Source: Serratia sp. DD3
GTDB taxonomy: Bacteria; Pseudomonadota; Gammaproteobacteria; Enterobacterales; Enterobacteriaceae
Length of the DNA: 36,801 nucleotides
Reading direction: 5' to 3'
Assembly (NCBI RefSeq): GCF_000496755.2
Contig: NZ_AYKS02000090.1
Coordinates: 1 to 36,801, forward strand
Positions 1-9,024 of the stretch are shown piece by piece. Made by a program: the position numbers and the translations under genes. The notes beneath the pieces were generated by a model. It saw only the letters and a list, made by a program, of their open reading frames with translations. It did not search any database and was not told where the DNA came from. Position 1 is the first letter of the stretch; each line of letters starts with the position of its first letter.

Positions 1-91
1 GGAGCAAGCTCCCCTGTGCTACCGCTCGACTTGCATGTGTTAAGCCTGCCGCCAGCGTTCAATCTGAGCCATGATCAAACTCTTCAATTAA
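1..91 (-). rRNA. rrs: 16S ribosomal RNA, 5' end (partial)
   Basis: The reverse complement begins with the conserved start of enterobacterial 16S rRNA (AATTGAAGAGTTTGATCATG) and runs on through the region before the V1 loop, with ACACATGCAAGTCGAGCGG visible. Only about 90 nt of the gene lie in the window and the rest is off the left edge. The mature 5' end is placed near position 90-91 by similarity to E. coli. It is divergent from purH, as rrnE is in E. coli. Confidence 0.97.
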
Positions 92-240
92 AAGCTTGAT
101 TTGCTAAGTTAATAGCGATGCTCAAAGATTACTGCATGAATTTTACTTACATGAGTCACTCTTTAAGACTTGATATTTTTTTGTTGCCGAAGCAACTGGA
201 TATCGTCTTTGTGAGTGCCCACACAGATTGTCTGATAAAT

Positions 241-252
241 TGTTAAAGAGCA
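241..252 (-). promoter_or_regulatory. rrn leader boxA antitermination site
   Basis: The minus strand reads TGCTCTTTAACA, the boxA sequence of enterobacterial rRNA leaders, followed downstream by the usual ACAATTTATCAGACAATCTG stretch. BoxA RNA recruits NusB/NusE for rRNA antitermination. The interval 92-240 is the remaining transcribed leader before mature 16S. Confidence 0.9.
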
Positions 253-291
253 GTGAGTTACTGGCTTTCGCCCGCTAACTCGAGGTGGCGT

Positions 292-319
292 ATATTACGC
301 TTTCCTCTTTCAGAGTCAA
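292..319 (-). promoter_or_regulatory. rrn P2 promoter
   Basis: On the minus strand, TTGACT (314-319) and TAATAT (292-297) are separated by 16 bp. Position and sequence resemble E. coli rrn P2, which also has TTGACT and a 16-bp spacer. It lies about 40 bp upstream of boxA. Confidence 0.85.
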
Positions 320-397
320 CCCTAATTTTCAGGTTTTTTCTCTGTCACACGGATAACGCTGCAAAGCGATTGTTATGTTCCGTGTCGATGGAGGCGC

Positions 398-425
398 ATT
401 ATAGGCAGTTGCGCCGCCGCCGCAA
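398..425 (-). promoter_or_regulatory. rrn P1 promoter
   Basis: On the minus strand, TTGCGG (420-425) and TATAAT (398-403) are separated by 16 bp. The GCGCC discriminator just after the -10 is typical of stringently controlled rRNA P1 promoters. It sits about 106 bp upstream of P2. The A/T-rich stretch immediately upstream (about 427-450) could act as an UP element. Fis sites are expected from the family but I did not assign any. Confidence 0.85.
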
Positions 426-501
426 CTGCTATTTTCAACAAAAAACACCGTTTGCTGCATTCCACAGCAAAACCCCGGTTTATACCCGGTTATGCACTAA
501 G

Positions 502-510
502 TTATCCACA
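502..510 (+). other. DnaA-box consensus 9-mer
   Basis: The sequence TTATCCACA matches the strongest DnaA-box consensus exactly. It lies between the rrn P1 promoter and the purH promoter. A single 9-mer can occur by chance in a window of this size, so function is unproven. Confidence 0.35.
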
Positions 511-542
511 GGACATCATCGGCAGGAAAATTTACGAGCACT

Positions 543-564
543 ACGCAAACGTTTTCGCTACAAT
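543..564 (+). promoter_or_regulatory. PurR operator overlapping the purH promoter
   Basis: ACGCAAACGTTTTCGC (543-558) is a near-perfect PurR box with the central CAAACGTTTTCG palindrome. It abuts TACAAT (559-564), which is the likely -10 of the purHD promoter, and no good -35 is obvious. PurR bound to hypoxanthine or guanine would block RNA polymerase here, as in the known purH regulation of enterobacteria. The remaining 565-751 is an untranslated leader of roughly 180 nt in which I see only a small CCCCA/TGGGG hairpin near 582-597. Confidence 0.85.
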
Positions 565-751
565 TCCTGCGATCAAACAATCCCCCACTTTTATGGGGAC
601 GTTACCTGAATCCGTTGTTGTCTTGTTATATAAGCAGATTTATTCGAGTTGTCATCAGTATACGGAGACTCTGAATGGAATGGGGTCTATATCTCAGCAG
701 GGAATTCACGTAACGTTCTTTTATTGCGACTCAAAGCCAAGGGATAAAACC

Positions 752-2341
752 ATGCAACAACCTCGTCCAATCCGTCGAGCCTTACTCAGTGTGTCTGACA
801 AAACCGGTATCATTGAATTCGCGCAAGCACTCTCTCAACGAGGGGTAGAACTGCTCTCTACTGGTGGGACCGCTCATCTACTGGCAGAGGCCGGATTAGC
901 GGTTACTGAAGTTTCCGATTACACCGGTTTCCCGGAAATGATGGATGGACGGGTTAAAACTCTACACCCCAAAGTGCATGGTGGCATTCTTGGTCGCCGT
1001 GGTCAGGACGATGCCATTATGGCCCAACATGCGATCAAACCTATCGATATGGTGGTAGTGAATCTCTATCCTTTTGCGCAAACCGTGGCTCGTGCTAATT
1101 GCTCGCTGGAAGAGGCTATCGAAAACATTGACATCGGCGGCCCCACCATGGTGCGCTCTGCGGCCAAGAATCATAAAGATGTCGCCATTGTGGTCAACAC
1201 TAATGACTACGCGACGATCATCACCGAGATGGATAGCAACGACGGTTCTTTGCTCTATCCCACCCGCTTCAATTTGGCTATCAAAGCATTTGAACATACT
1301 GCCGCTTATGACAGCATGATCGCCAACTACTTTGGCACACTGGTTCCGCCTTATTATGGCAATACGGAGCAACCTTCCGGTCATTTCCCTCGCACCATAA
1401 ACCTCAACTTTATCAAAAAGCAGGATATGCGTTACGGTGAGAATAGCCACCAGCAAGCCGCTTTCTATATAGAGGAGAATCTGCAGGAGGCGTCGGTTGC
1501 CAGTGCCGAACAGCTACAAGGCAAGGCACTCTCCTACAACAATATCGCGGATACTGATGCTGCATTGGAATGTGTGAAAGAGTTTGCAGAACCGGCTTGC
1601 GTCATCGTCAAGCATGCCAATCCTTGTGGTGTAGCAATTGGTAAAGATCTGCTTACCGCTTATGATCATGCTTACCAGACCGACCCCACGTCTGCCTTTG
1701 GTGGCATCATTGCTTTCAACCGCGAACTGGATGCAGAAACGGCGCAAGCCATCATCAGCCGTCAGTTTGTTGAGGTCATCATTGCCCCAACCATCAGTGA
1801 TGAAGCCCGCTCGGTATTGGTTGCCAAACAGAATGTGCGTGTTCTAGTTTGCGGCCAATGGCAACAGCGCGTTGCTGGATTGGACTTCAAGCGGGTCAAC
1901 GGAGGGTTGTTAGTACAAGACCGTGACCTGGGTATGGTGACTCCCACTGACTTACGCGTGGTCTCTGAACGGCAACCCACCGCCCAGGAACTGCGAGATG
2001 CCCTGTTCTGTTGGAAAGTGGCTAAGTTCGTCAAATCCAACGCCATTGTTTATTCGCGCGATAACCGGACCATCGGCATCGGTGCGGGTCAGATGAGTCG
2101 CGTTTACTCCGCTAAAATTGCTGGCATCAAGGCCGCTGACGAAGGTCTGACGGTCAATGGCTCCGCGATGGCCTCAGACGCCTTCTTCCCGTTCCGTGAT
2201 GGCATTGATGCGGCAGCCGCCGTCGGCATTACCTGTGTTATCCAGCCTGGTGGGTCGATTCGTGATGATGAAGTCATTGCAGCCGCCAACGAACACGGCA
2301 TTGCGATGATCTTCACCGATATGCGCCACTTCCGCCATTAA
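752..2341 (+). CDS. purH: Bifunctional AICAR formyltransferase / IMP cyclohydrolase
   Basis: Catalyses the last two steps of IMP synthesis: formylation of AICAR with 10-formyl-THF, then ring closure to IMP. The 529-aa product has the usual length. The N-terminal cyclohydrolase (MGS-like) domain shows [14 protein letters not shown] and [17 protein letters not shown]. The C-terminal transformylase domain carries the Lys-His pair in VKHANPCG near residue 287. The reading frame is open back to 452, but the start at 752 ([12 protein letters not shown]) is chosen because it matches the family N-terminus and follows GGGA. It is first in a two-gene operon with purD, 52 bp downstream, under the PurR box. 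Confidence 0.97.
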   Translation: MQQPRPIRRALLSVSDKTGIIEFAQALSQRGVELLSTGGTAHLLAEAGLAVTEVSDYTGFPEMMDGRVKTLHPKVHGGILGRRGQDDAIMAQHAIKPIDMVVVNLYPFAQTVARANCSLEEAIENIDIGGPTMVRSAAKNHKDVAIVVNTNDYATIITEMDSNDGSLLYPTRFNLAIKAFEHTAAYDSMIANYFGTLVPPYYGNTEQPSGHFPRTINLNFIKKQDMRYGENSHQQAAFYIEENLQEASVASAEQLQGKALSYNNIADTDAALECVKEFAEPACVIVKHANPCGVAIGKDLLTAYDHAYQTDPTSAFGGIIAFNRELDAETAQAIISRQFVEVIIAPTISDEARSVLVAKQNVRVLVCGQWQQRVAGLDFKRVNGGLLVQDRDLGMVTPTDLRVVSERQPTAQELRDALFCWKVAKFVKSNAIVYSRDNRTIGIGAGQMSRVYSAKIAGIKAADEGLTVNGSAMASDAFFPFRDGIDAAAAVGITCVIQPGGSIRDDEVIAAANEHGIAMIFTDMRHFRH

Positions 2342-2356
2342 TCCTTGTTGCTGCTA

Positions 2357-2375
2357 CGTGCGCTAAATGCGCACG
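2357..2375 (+). other. Intercistronic hairpin purH-purD
   Basis: CGTGCGC (2357-2363) and GCGCACG (2369-2375) form a perfect 7-bp stem with a TAAAT loop in the 52-bp gap. It ends about 8 nt before the GGAG ribosome binding site of purD. There is no T tract, so it does not look like a terminator. It could be an mRNA-stabilising or processing hairpin. Confidence 0.4.
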
Positions 2376-2393
2376 CTGTTTATGGAGTCTTTG

Positions 2394-3677
2394 ATGAACA
2401 TTCTCATTATCGGTAATGGTGGGCGTGAACATGCGCTGGCCTGGAAAACCGCCCAATCGCCGCTGGCAAATAACGTTTACGTAGCGCCAGGTAACGCAGG
2501 TACCGCACTGGAAGCTAATCTGACCAATGTGGATATCGCGCCAACCGATATCCCAGCACTGCTTGCCTTTGCCAAAAGCAAGGCTATCGACCTGACCATT
2601 GTTGGCCCTGAAGCACCGCTGGTGATTGGCGTGGTTGATGCTTTCCAGGCTGCAGGGTTAAAAATATTTGGTCCCTCACAGGCCGCGGCCCAACTTGAAG
2701 GATCCAAAGCCTTTACTAAAGACTTTCTAGCTCGCCACGCCATTCCAAGCGCCGCCTATCAGAATTTTACTGAAGTGGAGCCAGCCTTGGCCTATGTTCG
2801 TCGTCAAGGCGCCCCTATCGTGATCAAAGCAGATGGTTTGGCCGCGGGGAAAGGGGTGATCGTAGCGATGACGCTACAGGAAGCCGAAGAAGCTATCCAG
2901 GATATGCTGGCAGGTAACGCTTTCGGCGATGCGGGACACCGTATCGTGATCGAAGAGTATCTTGAAGGTGAAGAAGCCAGTTTTATTGTGATGGTGGACG
3001 GTGAAAACGTCGTCCCCATGGCCACCAGCCAGGACCATAAACGTGTGGGTGATGGTGATACAGGCCCCAATACCGGTGGTATGGGAGCTTACTCACCCGC
3101 CCCCGTGGTCACAGATGAAATTCACCAACGCGTAATGGAGCAGGTGATCTGGCCAACCGTGCGTGGTATGGCTGCAGAGGGTAACACCTATGTTGGTTTC
3201 TTGTACGCTGGACTGATGATTTCTGCTGATGGCCAACCGAAGGTGATTGAATTTAATTGCCGCTTTGGCGATCCAGAAACGCAGCCGATCATGTTGCGTC
3301 TGCGTTCAGATCTGGTTGAGCTCTGCCTGGCTGGTGCTGAAGGTAAACTGAACGAGAAAAGCTCTGAGTGGGACCCACGTCCGGCACTCGGCGTGGTATT
3401 GGCGGCTGGCGGCTATCCTGGCGACTATCGCCAAGGGGATGTGATCCACGGCTTGCCGCAACAGGAAAACTCAGACAGTAAAGTGTTTCATGCCGGTACA
3501 CGTATGCAGGGAAATGAAGTGGCCACGAGTGGTGGGCGTGTACTTTGTGTCACGGCATTAGGCGCCACAGTGAGCCAAGCACAACAGTGTGCTTATCAAC
3601 TCGCGGCAAATATTGCGTGGCAAGATAGCTTCTACCGCAAGGATATTGGTTACCGGGCTATCGCGCGCGGCAAATAA
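2394..3677 (+). CDS. purD: Phosphoribosylamine-glycine ligase (GAR synthetase)
   Basis: ATP-dependent ligation of glycine to phosphoribosylamine, step two of de novo purine synthesis. The 427-aa product is close to the 429 aa of E. coli PurD. It shows the N-terminal GNGGREHALAW motif (residues 6-16), the ATP-grasp segment VIKADGLAAGKG from about residue 143, and EFNCRFGDPETQ near 286. The start at 2394 follows GGAG and begins MNILIIGNGG. An in-frame upstream ATG at 2367 lacks family similarity. It is co-transcribed with purH and PurR control is expected. Confidence 0.96.
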   Translation: MNILIIGNGGREHALAWKTAQSPLANNVYVAPGNAGTALEANLTNVDIAPTDIPALLAFAKSKAIDLTIVGPEAPLVIGVVDAFQAAGLKIFGPSQAAAQLEGSKAFTKDFLARHAIPSAAYQNFTEVEPALAYVRRQGAPIVIKADGLAAGKGVIVAMTLQEAEEAIQDMLAGNAFGDAGHRIVIEEYLEGEEASFIVMVDGENVVPMATSQDHKRVGDGDTGPNTGGMGAYSPAPVVTDEIHQRVMEQVIWPTVRGMAAEGNTYVGFLYAGLMISADGQPKVIEFNCRFGDPETQPIMLRLRSDLVELCLAGAEGKLNEKSSEWDPRPALGVVLAAGGYPGDYRQGDVIHGLPQQENSDSKVFHAGTRMQGNEVATSGGRVLCVTALGATVSQAQQCAYQLAANIAWQDSFYRKDIGYRAIARGK

Positions 3678-3693
3678 ACCCATACCAAACATT

Positions 3694-3730
3694 AACAGCA
3701 GGCTCTGTTCCCAGGGCCTTGTTGTTAAAT
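3694..3730 (+). terminator. Probable terminator between convergent purD and yjaH
   Basis: An interrupted inverted repeat runs 3694-3723: AACA/TGTT, AGGC/GCCT and CTG/CAG arms around TTCC. It is followed by GTTAAATTTA on the plus strand. It lies in the short gap between convergent genes, so it may serve both strands. The stem has a bulge and the T tract is weak. Confidence 0.4.
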
Positions 3731-3745
3731 TTATCTCAATGGGTT

Positions 3746-4417
3746 CTAAAGCGAATCTTTTGTGGGTTCCCAACGGCAAAAATCATCGTTAGCCACCAGT
3801 AACAACTCACGACCGCGAGGCCCATCCAACCAAGCAATAGTCACTGGCTGGCTACTATTGGCTACACGTCGCGCTATCCACTCTTCAGCTCGATTATTCA
3901 AGCCCGGCTTCACGATTTCTCCATTGCACAACTCTACCTTCCCTTGCAGCCAATGACCTTGCAACAGCCGTATACCGCCAGCATTAAGCGCATCACTCAA
4001 TTCTAGCGTTCGGCGAGCCTGATATTGGTAGAGTACTATCTCATCAGCAGACAGTTTCTGGCGCTGAGTAGTCAGTTGACGCTGCATAAAACTGACCGTC
4101 CCATTCGGCGTAAAGCGCAATTGAATGGAGTCCCGATCACCGTCTGCATCAACTCGTCTGATTTGGAACAACACGCCATTTTGATATTCATACAGCGTAG
4201 TGACCGTCCCCGGTCCACGATAAGGGCTGTAGACTGTCATTAACGTCAATGGACGTTGCTGACTATCATCTCTACGCCACACTCGAACCACGCCCTGATC
4301 GGCAACAAAACCGCTTGCCGTAAACCTAGGAGAGGAGGAATTGGAACTACAGGCACCAAGGGCAACGACCATAGCCGCAACCATCAGCACCCGTTGGATA
4401 AACAAAAGGGGCATCAT
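3746..4417 (-). CDS. yjaH: DUF1481 family lipoprotein (YjaH-like)
   Basis: Function unknown. The N-terminus is a short basic/hydrophobic segment ending in ALGAC-SSNSSS, a lipobox, so the protein is probably a membrane-anchored lipoprotein. The mature part begins FTASGFVADQGVVRVWRRD, the signature I associate with the YjaH/DUF1481 family. The product is about 223 aa. I chose the ATG at 4417 because GAGGGG lies just upstream (the next ATG, at 4414, is equally possible). The frame extends to an ATG at 4447, only 3 nt after the hupA stop but without a visible ribosome binding site. It is directly downstream of hupA on the same strand, so probably co-transcribed, as in E. coli. Confidence 0.8.
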   Translation of the reverse strand: MMPLLFIQRVLMVAAMVVALGACSSNSSSPRFTASGFVADQGVVRVWRRDDSQQRPLTLMTVYSPYRGPGTVTTLYEYQNGVLFQIRRVDADGDRDSIQLRFTPNGTVSFMQRQLTTQRQKLSADEIVLYQYQARRTLELSDALNAGGIRLLQGHWLQGKVELCNGEIVKPGLNNRAEEWIARRVANSSQPVTIAWLDGPRGRELLLVANDDFCRWEPTKDSL

Positions 4418-4450
4418 AGCCCCTCTGTCTAAACGCTTTACCAGCATGGA

Positions 4451-4726
4451 TTAAGACTTAACTGCGTCTTTCAGAGCCTTGCCAGAAACAAATGCAGGAA
4501 CATTAGCCGCTGCGATTTTGATTTCTTTACCAGTCTGTGGATTGCGGCCTGTGCGCTCGCTACGATGGTTTACTTTGAAAGTACCGAAACCAACCAATTG
4601 TACTGCATCACCTTCTTTCAGAGACTCAGTAATAGCAGACAAGGTAGATTCTAGAGCCAGTTTAGCTTGAGCTTTAGAAAGGTCAGCCTTATCTGCGATT
4701 ACATCAATCAGTTGAGTCTTGTTCAT
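4451..4726 (-). CDS. hupA: DNA-binding protein HU, alpha subunit
   Basis: Nucleoid-associated protein that bends and compacts DNA as a homodimer or HU-alpha/beta heterodimer. The 91-aa product starts [20 protein letters not shown] and carries the HU signature [20 protein letters not shown] (residues about 45-64) on the DNA-binding arm. It is one residue longer than E. coli HupA, ending VKS. AAGGAT lies just upstream of the ATG. The preceding 4727-4915 region should hold its own promoter, but I could not pick out confident hexamers. Confidence 0.97.
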   Translation of the reverse strand: MNKTQLIDVIADKADLSKAQAKLALESTLSAITESLKEGDAVQLVGFGTFKVNHRSERTGRNPQTGKEIKIAAANVPAFVSGKALKDAVKS

Positions 4727-4915
4727 AATTTATCCTTACAATGTGTTTATCGTTTGCAAAGCATCGAGTGCGACGGATATGCCGATAAACAGCACTCTCC
4801 TGCATACACGCACCAATAGCCACTTTTTTTTCGCCCCCCAAATGTAGACCAGACAGGGTGGGGATGTGAAGCCTTAAGGCATGACAAATCGGGTGTTAAA
4901 TCACGTTTTATTATC

Positions 4916-5506
4916 TTATTGCGTTAATTTTATCCCAATATTGCTGATTGCCTCCTCTCGCAGGTCAGATCGTAACCCTTTTATCAGATCCAAATCACGC
5001 TCAGGACAAGCAGCCAACAGGCGGAAAATCTCCCATTGGAGATCCCACTCTTCCTCGATAGCAGGTAAAACGTTCAACTCTTCGTCAGTCATTTCTTTAC
5101 CCGCCTGAGTCATTTCCAACATCGCCACAGTACGAATTGAGGCTTCGCTAATGGCGATGGCGTGTTCCAATGTCTCACCACTGAGGCGCGAATGAAGCAG
5201 TTCCCCTAATGCGATACAAGCATCGATTGCCGGATAAACACCATAAAGATCGTAATCTTCTGCTGAGGGGATGGCCTCTTCCAACTTTTCCAACTGACTG
5301 TCAAAGTTGACTTTGGCATCTTTCACCACCAGCGTTTCCCAAGCCAGATCAAGAATACGGCGATAGACTGCGGGATCACCAAACTCCGTTTGCAGACAGA
5401 ACATCTGGTAATTAGGGTACATACGTTCGCACAGACTAGCCATAAAGGTTAAATGTTGCCAACTTTCCAGCTTTTCCAAACGCAAATGAATCGGGTTACG
5501 TAGCAT
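4916..5506 (-). CDS. yjaG: YjaG, DUF416 family protein
   Basis: Conserved 196-aa protein of unknown function found in this same place (nfi-yjaG-hupA) in enterobacteria. The sequence is acidic and probably largely helical. It has LRLEKLESWQHLTFMASLCERMYPNY at the N-terminus (split here as LRLEKLESWQ then HLTFMASLCERM) and a conserved EEEWDLQWEIF block near residue 150. No signal peptide or membrane segment is visible, so it is likely cytosolic. It lies 18 bp downstream of nfi, so co-transcription is likely. Confidence 0.9.
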   Translation of the reverse strand: MLRNPIHLRLEKLESWQHLTFMASLCERMYPNYQMFCLQTEFGDPAVYRRILDLAWETLVVKDAKVNFDSQLEKLEEAIPSAEDYDLYGVYPAIDACIALGELLHSRLSGETLEHAIAISEASIRTVAMLEMTQAGKEMTDEELNVLPAIEEEWDLQWEIFRLLAACPERDLDLIKGLRSDLREEAISNIGIKLTQ

Positions 5507-5524
5507 GACCTACTCTCTTACTCG

Positions 5525-6247
5525 TTATCTGCCGCGCAGTGTACCCGAAATCGCGCAGGGCGGCATCTCTGAATGCGATGACTGCTGCAACCAGCGGATA
5601 AACGCCGGGCGACGTGACGCGATAGCATCAGCCCAACGTGTAGGTTCGGGCAAACGATAGCCTGCCATACATCGCTGTACCCACGTCAATGCGCTATCGG
5701 TACTGATACGGTGCCCGGTAGAAATAAACAATGGCTGACAGCGCGCCTTACTGCGCCATACCCACGCCAATTGTTCCCCTTTGTCCTCGAGTGCAGCCAA
5801 TGCTCCCACTTCCGTATCCAAGGGCTCAAACCTGCCACACAACCGTTTTTTCGCCACACCAATAGTTGGAACGTTGACCAACAAACCAAAGTGGCTGGCA
5901 ACCCCCAAACGCCTTGGGTGTGAAATACCATGGCCATCAACAAAGAGCAGATCAGGTTTCTGTTGCAACTGCTCCCAGGCAGCAAGCAATGCCGGATATT
6001 CACGAAAAGAGAGAAAACCCGGAATATAGGGCATGGTGGTGTTGATACGAGCAATCTGGTACTCCACCAGCGCCAAAGAAGGATAGCGCAGAATAGCAAT
6101 GGCAGCGCGCGTCACCGCACCTTGATGCTCAAAACCGACATCTGCACCCGCAATAAATAGCGGAGGATCACGCAAAAAGTCATCATAGCGAATCACCTCT
6201 TCGGCATGTTGTAACTGTGTGGCTCGCAGGGCTGAGGTATCAATCAC
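5525..6247 (-). CDS. nfi: Endonuclease V (deoxyinosine 3'-endonuclease)
   Basis: Cuts DNA at the second phosphodiester bond 3' of deoxyinosine to start repair of deaminated adenine. Visible motifs are IAGADVGF with the metal-binding Asp36, [18 protein letters not shown] with the conserved Glu, and [14 protein letters not shown] with the second Asp. The Asp-Glu-Asp set is intact. The start is GTG at 6245-6247 preceded by AAGGA. The product is 240 aa against about 223 in E. coli; the extra length is a C-terminal tail after RRPAFIRW. It lies 16 bp downstream of hemE in the same transcriptional direction. Confidence 0.95.
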   Translation of the reverse strand: MIDTSALRATQLQHAEEVIRYDDFLRDPPLFIAGADVGFEHQGAVTRAAIAILRYPSLALVEYQIARINTTMPYIPGFLSFREYPALLAAWEQLQQKPDLLFVDGHGISHPRRLGVASHFGLLVNVPTIGVAKKRLCGRFEPLDTEVGALAALEDKGEQLAWVWRSKARCQPLFISTGHRISTDSALTWVQRCMAGYRLPEPTRWADAIASRRPAFIRWLQQSSHSEMPPCAISGTLRGR

Positions 6248-6263
6248 CGCATTTCCTTACCGT

Positions 6264-7328
6264 TCAGCGATGGTATTTAGCCGAAAGTGCATGCACCGCC
6301 TCAACAAAGGCGCCCGCATGGGCCGGTGGCACATCCTGATGAATGCCATGCCCAAGATTAAATACATGCCCTTCACCATCACCGAAACCTGCCAGAATGG
6401 TTTCTACTTCCTGCGCAATACGTTCCGGTGCAGCATAAAGTATTGAAGGATCCATATTGCCTTGCAGAGCTACCTGATGCCCCACTCGGCGACGTGCCTC
6501 AGCAATATCTATCGTCCAGTCCAGGCCCAAGGCATCACAACCGGTCGCGGCCATCGCTTCCAGCCACTGCCCGCCCCCTTTGGTAAACAGAGTGACAGGT
6601 ACACGACGGCCTTCGTTTTCCCGCAACAAGCCATCGACAATTTTATGCATATAGTGCAGCGAGAACTCACGGTAATCACGCCCGGTCAGTACCCCACCCC
6701 AGGTATCAAACACCATGACAGACTGGACACCGGCCTTAATCTGAGCATTGAGATAAAGAATGACGCTGTCCGCCAGTTTATCCAGTAATAGATGCAACGT
6801 CTGTGGCTCGGCGTACATCATTTTCTTCAGTTTAGTGAATGCCTTACTGCTCCCGCCCTCCACCATATAGCTCGCCAAAGTCCATGGGCTACCAGAAAAA
6901 CCGATCAGCGGTACGGCTCCCTTCAACTCACGACGAATGGTACGAACCGCATTCATGACATAACCCAGCTCATCTTCTGGATCACACAGCGGTAGCTTTT
7001 CTACATCAGCCCGGCAGACAATCGGCGAAGTAAATCGGGGCCCCTCACCCGCCTCAAAATAGAGCCCCAACCCCATAGCATCAGGGATGGTGAGAATATC
7101 AGAAAACAGAATAGCGGCATCCAGCGCATAGCGACGTAAGGGTTGTAATGTCACCTCGCAGGCCAGCTCAGCATTTTTACACAACGACATAAAATCACCG
7201 GCCTGAGCACGCGTGGCTTTATATTCTGGCAAATAACGCCCAGCCTGACGCATCATCCATACTGGTGTGACATCCACGGGTTGGCGCAGCAGGGCTCGCA
7301 GGTAGCGATCATTCTTCAAATCATTCAT
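6264..7328 (-). CDS. hemE: Uroporphyrinogen decarboxylase
   Basis: Removes four acetate carboxyls from uroporphyrinogen III to give coproporphyrinogen III in heme synthesis; a cytosolic dimer. The 354-aa length equals E. coli HemE. Signatures are [12 protein letters not shown] (residues 25-36), [15 protein letters not shown], and HGIHQDVPP near the C-terminus. The 103-bp gap upstream contains GTATACAATG on the coding strand about 50 bp before the ATG, a plausible -10. hemE may therefore have its own promoter in addition to readthrough from nudC. Confidence 0.97.
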   Translation of the reverse strand: MNDLKNDRYLRALLRQPVDVTPVWMMRQAGRYLPEYKATRAQAGDFMSLCKNAELACEVTLQPLRRYALDAAILFSDILTIPDAMGLGLYFEAGEGPRFTSPIVCRADVEKLPLCDPEDELGYVMNAVRTIRRELKGAVPLIGFSGSPWTLASYMVEGGSSKAFTKLKKMMYAEPQTLHLLLDKLADSVILYLNAQIKAGVQSVMVFDTWGGVLTGRDYREFSLHYMHKIVDGLLRENEGRRVPVTLFTKGGGQWLEAMAATGCDALGLDWTIDIAEARRRVGHQVALQGNMDPSILYAAPERIAQEVETILAGFGDGEGHVFNLGHGIHQDVPPAHAGAFVEAVHALSAKYHR

Positions 7329-7431
7329 TTCTTATTGGTTCCCGTCATCATCAACCCCCATTGTATACTGGGTTGGGTAAGTTGGCGTGAGCACTTAAAT
7401 CATCAAGGCACTTAAGTCATAAAGACAGCTA

Positions 7432-8199
7432 TTATTCTGCCCGACACAACACCACCGTATCTTCAATCAGGCGACGCGCGACAGTACCTGGCGGGGGTAA
7501 CAGCGGCAATTGGTCATAACGATACCAGCCAGCATTGAGTAGCTCTTTGGGGTCATGCTGCAGTTCCCCTGCCTGATAATCTGCCATAAACGCCATCATC
7601 AACGAATGAGGGAATGGCCAAGGTTGTGAGGTGACATAACGCAAATTCTTGATAACGATATTGCTCTCTTCCATCACTTCCCGTGCTACCGCTTGTTCCA
7701 GCGTTTCCCCCACCTCCACAAACCCCGCCAGCACGGTATGTATACCACCACGGTGACGCACATGTTGAGCCAGCAGGATTTCATCATCACGGCGAATGGC
7801 AACAATCACGCAAGGGGCGATCTGCGGGTAATAACGCTCGCGGCAGTGATCACAAAGGCAAGCATTTTCACTTCGACTGAAATGCATTTTATGACCACAG
7901 TAGCCACAAAAACGGTGTGAGCGATAAAAGTCCGCCAACTGCACACCCCGCCCAGCCAGTTGAAACAGACCTCGATCAAGATCGAGCAATTGGCGCACCG
8001 AGTTCATCTCCCTCGGCATCGATTGACGCACCAACCACACTGGGGCACCCTCCCATTCGCCAATCTGACGGGCCAATTGACCATGCAATGAAAATATTGC
8101 TGCAGAACCAAACGGCAGTTCACCCTTTGGTAACCAGATTTTGCTTTCATGGCTGACTATCCACCAGCCTTGTTCATTACCTGTTAATGCAAATTCCAT
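7432..8199 (-). CDS. nudC: NAD-capped RNA hydrolase / NADH pyrophosphatase
   Basis: Nudix enzyme that removes NAD caps from RNA and hydrolyses NAD(H). It has a zinc site CGYCGHKM...CLCDHC, the Nudix box [20 protein letters not shown], and the SQPWPFPHS signature specific to NudC. The Nudix-box residue usually written Gly after EEx is Asn here (EESN). The start at 8199 gives 255 aa (MEFALTGNE...). An in-frame GTG at 8211 lies closer to an AGAGG and would add four residues. It is divergent from rsd. Confidence 0.93.
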   Translation of the reverse strand: MEFALTGNEQGWWIVSHESKIWLPKGELPFGSAAIFSLHGQLARQIGEWEGAPVWLVRQSMPREMNSVRQLLDLDRGLFQLAGRGVQLADFYRSHRFCGYCGHKMHFSRSENACLCDHCRERYYPQIAPCVIVAIRRDDEILLAQHVRHRGGIHTVLAGFVEVGETLEQAVAREVMEESNIVIKNLRYVTSQPWPFPHSLMMAFMADYQAGELQHDPKELLNAGWYRYDQLPLLPPPGTVARRLIEDTVVLCRAE

Positions 8200-8354
8200 A
8201 TGTTGTTGCACAACCTCTGCGTCACTGGCAAGCTAGTCATTGGCTTATCACCTTTTAATAACTTACTGTTTATAACCCAAGTTCATGCAAGTTGCAGCCC
8301 CTAGCAGCCTGCATAGTGACAGAAAATTTAATTTGATTACTCACGGAGTCAACT

Positions 8355-8834
8355 ATGCTCAACCAATTGGAAAGCCTGACTCAACGCGTTGGTGGCAATA
8401 ATCAGTTAGTCGATCAGTGGCTACAGGCCCGCGAGCAATTGTTGGTTGCCTATTATTCTTTAGTCGGTATCAAACCGAGTAAGGGAAAACCTACGCCGTT
8501 AAATGAAAAAGCGCTGGAGAATTTTTACCATAATCTGCTGGACTACCTCTCTGCGGGGCATTTTCACGTTTATGCCAAAATTATCAAACAGGTGGAAGGC
8601 TCCGCCAGTCCGAAAATGGCACTAACCACCAAGTTCTATCCAAAGTTGGAAGCCAATACCGAAGCCATCATGGCATTTCATGATCGCTACAGCGGGGTTG
8701 AACTCGACCAAGATCTCTGTCTGGAGTTCAACCAGGCGTTATCAGATATCGGCGAAACGTTAGCATCACGTTTTGCACTAGAGGACCAATTAATTCTACG
8801 GGCAGCGGAGATCTTGCAGCAAAACCAATCCTGA
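8355..8834 (+). CDS. rsd: Rsd, anti-sigma-70 / regulator of sigma D
   Basis: Binds sigma-70 and, in stationary phase, helps shift RNA polymerase to alternative sigma factors. In E. coli it also stimulates SpoT hydrolase. The 159-aa product starts [20 protein letters not shown] and matches the family length (158 in E. coli). It is soluble and predicted to be all-helical. ACGGAG lies 6 nt before the ATG. The gene stands alone between nudC and the thi operon. Confidence 0.95.
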   Translation: MLNQLESLTQRVGGNNQLVDQWLQAREQLLVAYYSLVGIKPSKGKPTPLNEKALENFYHNLLDYLSAGHFHVYAKIIKQVEGSASPKMALTTKFYPKLEANTEAIMAFHDRYSGVELDQDLCLEFNQALSDIGETLASRFALEDQLILRAAEILQQNQS

Positions 8835-8880
8835 CGCCACCAGCACTGAGCCGTAGCAATGCAAAAGATGACGCGTTAGC

Positions 8881-8908
8881 TTGTAGTTTTTATTAAGCCT
8901 TTTATACT
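8881..8908 (+). promoter_or_regulatory. Sigma-70 promoter of the thiCEFSGH operon
   Basis: TTGTAG (8881-8886) and TATACT (8903-8908) are separated by 16 bp. They lie immediately upstream of the TPP aptamer, which is where transcription of the riboswitch must begin. Confidence 0.7.
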
Positions 8909-8915
8909 GGCAACA

Positions 8916-9024
8916 TCTTGTCGGAGTGCCTAGCGCTGATTGCTTCATTAAATCAGCCAGGCTGAGACCGTTAATTCGGGATCCGCGGAACCTGATCGGG
9001 TTAATACCCGCGAAGGGAACAAGA
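8916..9024 (+). promoter_or_regulatory. TPP (THI-box) riboswitch aptamer
   Basis: The closing stem TCTTG (8916-8920) pairs with CAAGA (9020-9024). Inside are the conserved elements CGGAGTGCC, GGCTGAGACC, GAACCTGATC and TACCCGCGAAGGGAAC in canonical order, with a variable P3a arm. Binding of thiamine pyrophosphate is expected to repress the thi operon downstream. Confidence 0.97.

Noticed and set aside
452..751. N-terminal extension of the purH frame
   Set aside because: It crosses the purH promoter and PurR operator and has no similarity to the family; the start at 752 fits the known N-terminus.
962..1456. 164-codon minus-strand open frame inside purH
   Set aside because: Antisense shadow of purH with low-complexity, unrecognisable protein and no start signal.
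8269..8312. Possible ERIC terminal fragment upstream of rsd (TATAACCCAAG...GCAAGTTGCAG)
   Set aside because: Only the outer ERIC end is faintly resembled, with no core and no matching second end; too weak to call a repeat.
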